This document shows, piece after piece, positions 1-8,988 of a stretch of DNA of 33,059 bases. Every line of letters starts with the position of its first letter. Within the stretch, counting starts at the first letter, position 1. Below the pieces are notes generated by a model, which saw only the letters and a list, made by a program, of their open reading frames with translations, made no database searches and was not told where the DNA came from. Both the position numbers and the translations under genes were made by a program. Source of the stretch: Fragilaria crotonensis (taxonomy: Eukaryota > Bacillariophyta > Fragilariophyceae > Fragilariales > Fragilariaceae); assembly GCA_022925895.1 (NCBI GenBank), contig JAKSYS010000688.1, forward strand, positions 1 through 33,059. The letters are read 5' to 3'.

Positions 1-682
1 TTTTTGATGCTGTTTCACATTCTGCAAGGCTGCTTTCTACCTTTCCTGCATGCTGATAATCACAAATTTGATTGCTCACTGTAGCCCAAGAGTTGCATCA
101 TTCAGATCCCTGTTGTTACATAATGATTCATCATGAATGTTAATGCATTCAGTCATCTAGGGGTTTTCCCGGTGAAACTGTTGCTCATCGCTGTTGACCA
201 ATTGAATGAAAAACATCTGTCAAGTGATCATTACCTAAGAAGTTCCGCGAAGATGTTAGAGGTTTCCGTGTCCTCCTGATTATGACTAGTGTGGCAGGAC
301 GGAAGATGCAACTGCCGCCAGCCAAAGTAACAGTATTGTTCCTGCTGGTTTTGTGACATTGGATTTGGGGGAGGTGTTTGGACACAGGATGAGGTATCCA
401 CATCCAAAGTTGTCATCTGATGGCGGCTCATTGTAATCAGTGTTACAGCACTACAAATCATATGACTCACAACTCCACTGTCTTCTTTGAATGTCTGCCT
501 AGGTAGCTAGTTTCTGTGCCTGCAGAAGCAGGTGCAGCATGATTTTTGTTATGGTTTTCAGTTCATGAATGTTAAGAGGAGAGGTAATTCATGCCACTTA
601 ATGTCGTGCTCACAACGAGAATTAACGTTAGTTCTAGAATTCAACCCGAAAGTAAGTTCCAAACTCTCTACCGGTAGTACTA
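1..682. other. intergenic, no gene seen
   Basis: This is AT-rich sequence with only short ORFs on either strand. None shows a recognisable domain or a convincing coding composition, and I see no RNA gene or repeat unit here. Confidence 0.5.
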
Positions 683-716
683 AGGGTGCATATTATCCGG
701 ATGAAAATTGTACTTT
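683..716 (+). repeat. left terminal inverted repeat
   Basis: This 34-base arm is the reverse complement of 2373-2406 except for one base near the inner end. It is followed by further GTACTTT units that continue the similarity loosely. Confidence 0.75.
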
Positions 717-2275
717 TTGTACTTTGTACTTTATCCTACTCCTTTTTAAATTTGGAGTGTGTGTGTGTGTGTGTTACGGAGTATGACCACTCTGAGGTAC
801 TGTTGTACTGTTACGTGGATCACATGTACTACAGGTCTACAGTACATAAATCGACGGTAATTTATGTTGGAACGACAGTGTCCTACGTTACTGAAGTAAA
901 ATACTATACGGATTCAAAGTTACTGGACGGAATACTCATTGAATTTGCTGTAAACAGGTTGCTTCGCAAATGCTATGAATACTGTAAAAAACCAGAATGT
1001 ATCGTACATACTCCGATCAGTTGTGAGGAACCCACTAGTACTTTCAAAGTACAAAGTACAAAGGACAAAAAGTACAATGGGTCTCAACCGGATGCAGTAT
1101 ATATGAAATGTGACTTTTGCAATTTCATTGTGAAAGACGTTTTGGGGTTCACCATCCGAAATCCCCTTTAAGTCAGAAGGAGTTTTACTTACGTCGTTGA
1201 AATCTACACGGAAATTGGTACACTACAAATACTTAATTGATTAAAATCTAAGTAAAGGATATTTACTCCGCGCCGACGGATTGCAAACCTAGCAAAAGTT
1301 CAAGAGACGAGCTACACCATGAAGGAAACGAGCCTTACTTAAGCAATAACAGTCTAAATAAGTTTCAATTCAATAAATCATAGACGTATAAAAGGACTCA
1401 AAACTTAGGGCAACACTTTTTAGGTAATGAATCCTAACTACATATTAAGCTACATGCATGAATGTAAATAGAAAGCAAGAAGTAGTGTATAGTGTACACA
1501 CAAAATAATTTATAGGAGTACTTGTACTTGAGTTTTGTACGAAGTGATTGGAAACAAGGAAGAAGGAGTCGATCCCTGTGAAGAAGGGCAACACCATGTT
1601 GATCAATTGAATGTGTAGAGGACGGATACTACTCAACAACAATGGATATTGAAAAGAAACAATGCTTGATACAAGGATGGCAACAATGACTACCATGGCA
1701 GTGCCTTGCAAACAAAGACAAATAAACGGTTGACAAAGGTAAAGACAAATTGACGACAAAAACAACGATCGATTGATTGATCGAACGAAAACGACTATCG
1801 ATCAATTGATCTTTAAAAATGTCGATCAATCAATTGATCATGCAAATGACAATCAATCAAAAGCAGTCTAGGGTATAACAATGTTATGTCCAGAATGAGC
1901 GAGACCATGAATGACAACAAAAATAAAAACTAAAATGATAATGATCATCTATTGAATATTCTTTGACGGCAACGATGAAAATGACTGACATCATGACGAA
2001 ACCAAATTGACAATCATCGATTGCACAATGGCAACAGAAGCAATGAAGATGTACTAGTAGACAAGGTTAAATGACACTAAATCAAATGGGCATGATGCAA
2101 AGTTTTTTTGTGTTGTACATATCGTAGGGCAGTGTGCCGGCGCATGATAAATAACAGTGCCTATTTCATTCGTCAAACCGACAGCACACAGCGCACCCCA
2201 TATCTCGCAAAAAGTACAAAAAGTACAATCCGGGTTCGCCTAACATCGACAATGTTATTGAAAATGTTATTGTCT

Positions 2276-2365
2276 TTTTGTACTTTTGAAAGTACAAAAC
2301 CCGGAAACAAAAGTACATGGTTTCCGGGTTTAAGTTCCGGGTTTTGTACTTTTGAAAGTACAAAA
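2276..2365. repeat. subterminal hairpin cluster of the TIR element
   Basis: Three perfect 11-bp stems follow one another. TTTTGTACTTT at 2276-2286 pairs with 2289-2299 across a 2-nt loop. AACCCGGAAAC at 2298-2308 pairs with 2320-2330 across an 11-nt loop. The first hairpin is then repeated at 2342-2352 with 2355-2365. The density of palindromes suggests transposase-binding or fold-back structure near the right end. Confidence 0.8.
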
Positions 2366-2372
2366 GTACAAT

Positions 2373-2406
2373 AAAGTACAAATTTCATCCGGATAATATG
2401 CACCCT
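2373..2406 (-). repeat. right terminal inverted repeat
   Basis: This is the reverse complement of 683-716 with a single mismatch, and it marks the right end of the element. Confidence 0.75.
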
Positions 2407-2606
2407 AAAGCTATGACATTCGTCGTTTTGGTGTGTTATTATGTGATGATGATTCACGGCAGATTCTGCTACTTGCTACCGGTGCTTGCTACAGACATGC
2501 TACACATTCCACGTATCATATCATACAGTGATCCGCATAGCAACAGTTATTAGGTTGTACTCGTAGAGGCTACAGTATATAGGAAGGAAAAACGGCTTGA
2601 AGTTGC

Positions 2607-2614
2607 TGACGTCA
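2607..2614. promoter_or_regulatory. CRE-type palindrome TGACGTCA upstream of isocitrate dehydrogenase
   Basis: A perfect 8-bp cAMP-response-element palindrome lies about 204 bases upstream of the likely ATG at 2818. In Phaeodactylum the half-sites TGACGT and ACGTCA act as CO2/cAMP-responsive elements bound by bZIP factors (established knowledge). That this site controls the gene downstream is an inference from position. Confidence 0.4.
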
Positions 2615-2817
2615 TTGCAACACTCAGGGTGTCTTTCCAGATGGCGATCCATCAAGCATTGGCCTCACGATTCGCGATCTTGAAAGGGATGCGAACTCTC
2701 TCACACCTGACGAAGTACCAGAACATTTTGCGCCTCAGGAACACAAGCCAGAAGAATCGTTTACCTTGAGCCGCATCTTCCAGAACCCTTCTGAACTGTT
2801 CGATAGCTTTGGCCGCG

Positions 2818-5474
2818 ATGTCGTTGCGTCTCATTCGTTCGGCTGCAGTTGCGAGTCGTTTCACAACACGTCCCACTTGTTTTGCAACACGTCCACCTGT
2901 TTCGTTTCCAGCGCCTTCAACATTTACATTCCTCCTCCGCCTACATCACACCATCATCATACGCCTCTTGAAAGTGCGCAAGGATCCATCATCTATACTG
3001 AAACGGACGAGGCTCCCGCGTTGGCGACCTATTCCTTGCTTCCTGTCATTTCAAAGGTATGTTCAAATTCAATTGTCATGCAGTTCGTGCCGTCGAAAAC
3101 GCAATGTTTTTCGCTACGTCTAATGTCATCACATCCTGCTGCTACCTTGTACTACTAGTTTGGAGCCAAGGCCGGCCTTGATATAATCCCGTGCGATATC
3201 TCTGTGGCTGGTCGCGTCCTTGCCGCCTTTCCGCAGTTGCTGAGGGAAGACCAGCGCGTTCCCGACAACCTTGCGTACCTCGGCGACCTTTGCAAAACTC
3301 CTGATGCCAACATTGTCAAGCTCCCCAATGTCTCAGCCAGCGTTCCACAATTGATAGAATGCATTTCCGAACTTCGCAGCAAAGGATACGATGTGCCTCT
3401 TTACCCTGCGGAACCCCAAAATGATGCGGAGCGAGAAATTCAGAAAATCTACTCCACAATCTTGGGGAGCGCCGTCAACCCGGTCCTTCGCGAGGGGAAT
3501 TCTGATCGTCGCGTTGCAGCGCCTGTCAAAGCATACGCGCAGAAGAATCCTCATCGCATGGGCATGTGGTCCAAGGCTGCACGGACTCACGTCGCGCACA
3601 TGACCCACGGTGACTTTTATGAATCCGAATTGTCTGCCATCATGCCGGAGGCGACTGAGGTTGCAATTGAGTTTACTCCCACCTCGTCGGGAACCTCTGT
3701 GATGATGAGAGACTCGATTCCTCTTGAAAAAGGAGAAGTTATTGATGCGGCATTCATTAGTGTGAAAGCTCTCTGTCAGTTCTATGAAGATGAAATTGAA
3801 GAAGCCAAAGAGACCGAGCTCTTGCTGAGTTTGGTAAGTAGATTGGAACTTTGCACTTTCTCCTCACTTCCAATCATCCGCTCACTCAGAAGTATCACCT
3901 TCTACTATTCTGCAATTCTTTCTCGATACGCCTCGAATGCAGCACCTCAAAGCCACGATGATGAAGATTAGTGATCCCATTATGTTTGGTTACTGTGTTA
4001 AAGTCTTCTTTAAGGATGCATTTGAGAAGCATCAAGAAGTTTTGGACCAGATTGGTGCAAACCCTAGAAATGGCTTGGGAAGTGTACTGGACTCTGTCAC
4101 AAAGAAACTCCCTGAAGATCAAGCAAATCAGATTATTGCCGATTTTGAAGCTTGCTACGCAGACAGACCTTGGTTGGCCATGGTCGACAGTGACAAGGGT
4201 ATCACCAATTTGCACGTGCCGTCGGATGTTATCATCGATGCCAGTATGCCCGTTGTCATTCGTGATTCTGGAAAAATGTGGAACAAATTGGGGGAGCTCG
4301 AGGACACCAAGTGTTTGATTCCTGATCGTTGCTATGCAACTGTATACCAAGAAGTTATATCCTACGTTAAAACTCAAGGACAGTTCGATGTGGCGTAAGT
4401 ATTGTGTCAATAATGTCTACGATATTCTTGTTCATAATGGATGTCCGAGCTAACTGCGAACGTGTTTTCTGAAGTACCATGGGTAGCGTTGCCAACGTCG
4501 GCCTCATGGCTCGCAAGGCAGAAGAATATGGTTCTCACGACAAGACGTTTGAGATGCCCGAAGCAGGGATCATGCGTGTCGTAGATAAGAGTACTGGGAA
4601 AGTCTTCTTGGAGCATGCGGTCAGCGGTGGCGATGTTTGGCGAATGTGCCAAACGAAGGATGAGCCAATCCGTGATTGGGTCCGCTTGGCTGTAGAGCGC
4701 GCTCGTGTGACTGGAGTGAGAGCCATTTTTTGGTTGGACAAGCGACGTGCGCATGATGCTTCCTTGATTGGATTAGTGAATGAGTATCTCAAGGAGCATG
4801 ATACTGATGGATTAGATATCGCGATCATGCGCCCGGTTGATGCCTGCCGGGTCACCATGGAGCGTGCGTCCGAAGGAAAAGATACAATTTCTGTCACTGG
4901 TAACGTCTTGCGCGACTATCTCACTGATCTCTTTCCAATTATTGAATTGGGTACCTCTGCCAAGATGCTCTCGATCGTACCCCTTTTGGCTGGAGGCGGC
5001 CTCTATGAGACAGGTGCTGGAGGCTCGGCCCCCAAGCATGTGCAGCAATTTGTCAAGGAAGCGCATCTACGATGGGACTCCTTGGGTGAATACCTGGCCA
5101 TCGCGGCGAGCTTTGAAAAGCTTGGCGAGAAGGGCAACGACAGGGCGAGAATGTTGGGAGATTGCTTGAACCAAGCCGTCGGACGCGTCCTGAATAATCG
5201 AAAGTCGCCGTCTCGTTCGGTCAATCAAATCGATAACCGCGCCACTAACTTTTACATTGCCCTTTATTGGGCTGACTTTCTTCAGCAACGGGACCCAGCG
5301 TTCAAGGGCATCTTCGAGAAGATGAGCGCCGCACGTGGTGATATTGTTAAAGAGCTCCAGCAGTCTCAGGGGAAGGCTGTCGATCTCGGTGGATACTATC
5401 TCTTTGACCCTGAGAAGGCCCGTGCTGCCATGAATCCATCCAAGTCCTTGAATGCCATTTTGGATAGCATCTAA
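2818..5474 (+). CDS. monomeric-type NADP-dependent isocitrate dehydrogenase, mitochondrial, five exons
   Basis: The enzyme oxidatively decarboxylates isocitrate to 2-oxoglutarate. Exons: 2818-2890, 2983-3056, 3159-3833, 3943-4394 and 4475-5474. All four introns are GT-AG and phases match, giving 757 aa. The first intron is ambiguous: 2904-2974 also fits and gives 764 aa. The presequence, starting [15 protein letters not shown], is rich in Arg and Ser and lacks acidic residues, typical of mitochondrial import. The mature part starts [20 protein letters not shown] and matches the large (about 740 aa) bacterial-type monomeric family throughout. Motifs include [53 protein letters not shown] and [11 protein letters not shown]. 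The Lys-His pair (codons 5034-5039) and the Arg 11 codons after that His (5070-5072) are the residues tied to NADP preference in this family, so NADP use is predicted. The start is the ATG at 2818. No frameshift was found. Confidence 0.93.
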
Positions 5475-6130
5475 GGATGCCCGGCCCAGAGCAACATGGC
5501 GTCAGACGACCACTATGAGCGAAAAAAGTAGCAAAACTCACCATCCATGCAAAGAACCTTAATTAGTCAACATGATGTTCAGATGAACTCATATTGGTGT
5601 ATTCTGTCTGGAATATGGATTCCATAACTAAGTCCACAAGAAGCGTGTCGCTGCGTGGTTTCGCCGCGGGCTCCACCGAGACCTGTTCTTTGTGTATTGC
5701 GCGGTATAATAGACTAGCCACGGCTTCCAATGCGACGAACTTGCTTTTTTGTTGATTCTATTGATCATAGATTTTTGCCCTGGCTACTTTTGTAGCATTA
5801 CTTGTGACTGTGAAACATTCTCGCAGGATTGTACCAGTACAAATAATACAGTACTATTGTACTCCGTACCAATTACGCAGTCATTTCAGCAGCCTACGGA
5901 AGTGGATGTCATACAGTATATGTATGGTGTATGTGTATGTCATACATATGTAGTACAAGTATGTCACAGTAGTACATGGTATCCTTCTCGAAATACATGC
6001 CTGTGCACGTGGGGAGTACCGTACAAGTACCAAGTAGTCGTACGTGTCAGACAGTCAGATATGCCATATGCCTCAACGAAAATCCAAGACACATACCAAG
6101 CCACATTGTTAATTGGCGCAGCGCTTTGCC
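5475..6130. other. intergenic spacer and likely promoter of the next gene, GTAC-rich
   Basis: No ORF here is convincing. From about 5820 to 6060 the sequence is unusually dense in GTAC tetramers (for example CAGTACTATTGTACTCCGTACC). The stretch ends 70 bases before the ATG at 6131, so it probably includes the promoter and 5' leader of that gene. Confidence 0.5.
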
Positions 6131-7525
6131 ATGGTGATCCTCCAGGCAAAGGCGTCTCGGATCAGTGCTCTGAGAGTTCTCATGACTCTCTTAATACTGC
6201 TATTCCATGAATCTGACGCTTTATTCGGAAGCAAGCGCCGCGAAAGGGAGCGGCAAGAGAGGGAAGAAGCCGAACGACTCGCGAAACTAGTTTTCATTTT
6301 CGGGTTTGGCGTATCCAAGACCCTTTTTTACATCCTCACGAGTGTTGCTGCCGTGACAATAGCTGTCATCCTGCTGGGTACGCATGGTGGAGCTTCTAGG
6401 AAGCGAGGGAATCGTCCCGATGCAGAAGGAACATTGGATGTCGTTGTTGTCGGTTGTGGTCTACCTAAGAAAGGGATGGGCTGGTTCCATTTGACTCAAC
6501 TCTTGGAGATGGAACGGGTAAACGTAACTGCCGTAGTTGAACCCTTCTTTATGAATCCTGAGCTATGTCCAACTGCACCTGATACCTGGAAGGAATTGAT
6601 GACATCCCTGGTTGAGATTGGTGTTCAAGTTGTTCCCAGTCTCGCCGGACTGACTCCAGCAAAAAACAAGCCGACAATGTGTCTCATTGCCGGTCGCACA
6701 CACGATAATCCGAAGCTCGTCCATGATAGTCTAGTACAGTTTGGGGCCAAATTTATTTATTTGGAGAAACCTGGTGCTCCTACCATCGCCGAGTTGGAAG
6801 ACATGCAAACCCTGGCCGAACAGCACAATGCTAAGATCTTCATTGGCTACAACAAGAACGTCTCACCGTACATACGACATGCAGTTGACGTCGCGCGCAA
6901 AACCAAAAATGCGCATATCTTTGTCTCTCACAACAATAGCTACACCCAGTCAGACCTGCCCGAAGTCTTTGCGCGCAACCCCGAGGGCCTGTTGAAAAAT
7001 ATGGCCATTCATGAACTTGCCGTCCTTGTGACCTACTTTGATGTCAGTGTTGACAAGATTGCAAAACTCAAAGTCAATTCCTCGAAACTATTTTCGGAAA
7101 AAGTGTCGGTATGGAAACCTGGTACCTCTTTGCCAAAGCCAGAATACATCACCGACTTTTCACGGTGCGCCTTCAAAATCACACTGACTAATGGCAACCA
7201 CGTCAGTGTCATGGCCGATCGCTGCGGCGGCAATGTTAGCTTTGCTGTCGTCAAAGATGAAGCTGGGAAAGAAGTTGAACGCTTTGAATTTCCAACGCCG
7301 TCTGAACAGGCTCAGATCGAACAGCAGGTGGTCTCCGATCCCGATATGATGCCTTACTTCTTCGTGCAGCGACAAGATTACTTGGAACTTAAGAATCGAG
7401 TCGTGAATGCTGCGCTCGACGGAATCGAAGCCGAAGGTGTCGCAACCCTCAGCGTCGGCATAGAAGCCATGAAACTGGCCGAATATGCGACGGAAGCACT
7501 CGACAAGGCACTTCGGGCCAAATGA
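6131..7525 (+). CDS. membrane-anchored Gfo/Idh/MocA-like oxidoreductase
   Basis: This intronless ORF encodes 464 aa from the first ATG at 6131. Residues about 13-25 are hydrophobic and could be a signal peptide or anchor, ending near HESDALF. A charged Arg/Glu stretch (about 34-52) follows, then a long hydrophobic segment at about 54-84, probably transmembrane. A Rossmann-type NAD(P) fold begins at about 102 with LDVVVVGCG. The family's EKP motif is at about 212-214 (YLEKPGAPT), followed by a strand-turn containing GYNKNV (about 239), as in Gfo/Idh/MocA dehydrogenases. LLKNMAIHELAVL (near 290) fits the conserved helix carrying the catalytic His of this fold. The substrate, often a sugar or inositol in this superfamily, cannot be told. 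The two N-terminal hydrophobic segments are unusual; ER or envelope location is an inference. Confidence 0.75.
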   Translation: MVILQAKASRISALRVLMTLLILLFHESDALFGSKRRERERQEREEAERLAKLVFIFGFGVSKTLFYILTSVAAVTIAVILLGTHGGASRKRGNRPDAEGTLDVVVVGCGLPKKGMGWFHLTQLLEMERVNVTAVVEPFFMNPELCPTAPDTWKELMTSLVEIGVQVVPSLAGLTPAKNKPTMCLIAGRTHDNPKLVHDSLVQFGAKFIYLEKPGAPTIAELEDMQTLAEQHNAKIFIGYNKNVSPYIRHAVDVARKTKNAHIFVSHNNSYTQSDLPEVFARNPEGLLKNMAIHELAVLVTYFDVSVDKIAKLKVNSSKLFSEKVSVWKPGTSLPKPEYITDFSRCAFKITLTNGNHVSVMADRCGGNVSFAVVKDEAGKEVERFEFPTPSEQAQIEQQVVSDPDMMPYFFVQRQDYLELKNRVVNAALDGIEAEGVATLSVGIEAMKLAEYATEALDKALRAK

Positions 7526-8156
7526 TTTTGTCTTCTTCTAATTTCTGGATGTCGAGAAGTACAATTCAACAGTTCTAGTAGAAAGTGTATTGCATCATTA
7601 TCGCTTCCTCTTGATGAAGTATGAATTATCCTGTCGCCTACCCTCCTGCTGAACCCTCTGATTGAACGAGTGTTCGTTAAATCGAAGTGTGTTGTTAAAG
7701 GACGGTTCCGGTGAAGCTGCCGGAGGACAACATTTGTGACAAAAATCGGAGTGCTCGGGGAGGCCCTACAGCACGACGCCCGAGTTGCAGTAGGGAGTGC
7801 TTGCCCAGGGTCTTGTAGAGCCAAATACTACAAGTGATAGTTTTCCGAATGTGTCTAATATCCTCTTCAATGTTCATGCTTACATAGTCCAAAACAAAGT
7901 GCTTCATAACTTCCGATGCCAATTTTTCTTAGGAGAATGAACTCGCCATAATCACGGTGGAGCCGGTTCTCCCTGTGATGACAGTAAATTACAATGGTTC
8001 TCCCTCCAACAAAAACTTGTGGTGCAAGTGGACATCGGCGAATTGTGCTTCGTGCTGACACGAAGACTAATATTCTTGGGGATAAGGGATAAGGTCGCTT
8101 TGTGAAATGCAGCCAAATGCAAGTTTTTCGCATTCGTGGATTTTTAAGAATAGCTG
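7526..8156. other. intergenic, no gene seen
   Basis: This stretch lies between the oxidoreductase stop and the outer end of the DIRS-order element. ORFs on the minus strand here look like chance open frames, with no motif and low-complexity composition. Confidence 0.5.
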
Positions 8157-8453
8157 CGAAATAAATTCCGAGTCTTGTCCAAATTTCTCTAAGTCCGTTT
8201 AGTCGGATGAGTCGTCTGCTTCGTGGTTTCGTCGTACCGTTGTCTCGCGCACTGTCGCGTCGATTCGTGTGTTGTCTGTGGTCATTCTCGTTTCTCTTTT
8301 GTGCTCGTGAGACTAGTAGAAATAAATAGATGGCATCGGAATCTGGTCCTAATAGTTTTGTCTCTCTCTCCTGGTTCGTCTCGCGGTGTCGGTCCCGTGA
8401 TAGTTATCTAGCGGGGGTCCGTCGCGCGATTGTGAGTCGACCTGGTTTCCGCC
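8157..8453 (-). repeat. B2 repeat, outer 3' end of the DIRS-order element
   Basis: This 297-bp stretch matches B1 at 8698-8988 almost base for base. Differences are mostly homopolymer or short indels (ATTTCTC/ATTCTC, CTCTTTT/CTCTTT, GGGGGTCC/GGGGTCC). The outer edge starts CGAAATAAATTCC. Confidence 0.9.
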
Positions 8454-8556
8454 CCATGCAGAGCATGGCCAGGAGGTAACCGGCGCCAGGGGCGCCGATG
8501 AACCTAGGCATCGGGCCAGGAGAGGAGGTGTGGGTGGGTGGGATTAACTAGAGTAG
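8454..8556 (-). other. unique spacer between A2 and B2, three stacked palindromes
   Basis: This 103-bp piece is present only once in the element. It holds three perfect stems in a row: CCATGC-AGA-GCATGG (8454-8468), CGGCGCC-AGG-GGCGCCG (8481-8497) and CGATG-8 nt-CATCG (8496-8513). TGGCC at 8466-8470 can also pair with GGCCA at 8514-8518 to close the last two into a branched fold. Confidence 0.75.
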
Positions 8557-8697
8557 TGTCTTTGTCGATTCGAGTTCGTTCGGATTGTGAGCAATTCGTA
8601 TCTTGTGTTGTGTTGTGTCGTGGTGTTCGTCTGTCTGTGTCTCGTGTTCGTCTGTCTGATGGCGACTGCCCGTCCTTTCCGATCTTCGGACATGCCA
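8557..8697 (-). repeat. A2 repeat of the DIRS-order element
   Basis: This 141-bp copy of A1 (14283-14424) abuts B1 with no intervening base at 8697/8698. That junction is what joining the two outer ends of the element would produce. Confidence 0.9.
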
Positions 8698-8988
8698 CGA
8701 AATAAATTCCGAGTCTTGTCCAAATTCTCTAAGTCCGTTTAGTCGGATGAGTCGTCTGCTTCGTGGTTTCGTCGTACCGTTGTCTCGCGCACTGTCGCGT
8801 CGATTCGTGTGTTGTCTGTGGTCATTCTCGTTTCTCTTTGTGCTCGTGAGACTAGTAGAAATAAATAGATGGCATCGGAATCTGGTCCTAATAGTTTTGT
8901 CTCTCTCTCTGGTTCGTCTCGCGGTGTCGGTCCCGATAGTTATCTAGCGGGGTCCGTCGCGCGATTGTGAGTCGACCTGGTTTCCGCC
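8698..8988 (-). repeat. B1 repeat of the DIRS-order element
   Basis: This 291-bp direct copy of B2 is internal in the element. The last codons of the tyrosine recombinase ORF (to 8944) run into it. Confidence 0.9.

Larger units (their letters stand above)
683..2406. mobile_element. non-autonomous TIR DNA transposon (MITE-like)
   Basis: The two ends are inverted copies of each other over 34 bases with one mismatch; both start AGGGTGCATATTATCCGG and run into GTAC-containing subterminal repeats. Total length is about 1.72 kb. No transposase is recognisable inside. The longest internal ORF (about 686-1171, plus) has no known motif, includes a (GT)n run near 759-775, and is probably not a gene. 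No target-site duplication is obvious: the left flank ends ...GTACTA and the right flank starts AAAGCT. The superfamily therefore cannot be assigned. Subterminal AAAGTACAAAA units recur near 1042-1075 and 2210-2375. A decayed or non-autonomous element mobilised in trans is the best reading. Confidence 0.65.

Noticed and set aside
686-1171. 161-aa ORF inside the TIR element
   Set aside because: Its start lies within the inverted repeat, it contains a (GT)n-encoded Cys-Val run, and no transposase or other motif is visible. Probably a chance open frame.
1268-1297. Possible tRNA T-arm-like sequence on the minus strand
   Set aside because: The stem does not pair properly and no acceptor or anticodon arm can be placed around it.
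2652-2876. Minus-strand ORF over the dehydrogenase 5' end
   Set aside because: It is antisense to the leader and presequence exon and has no domain.
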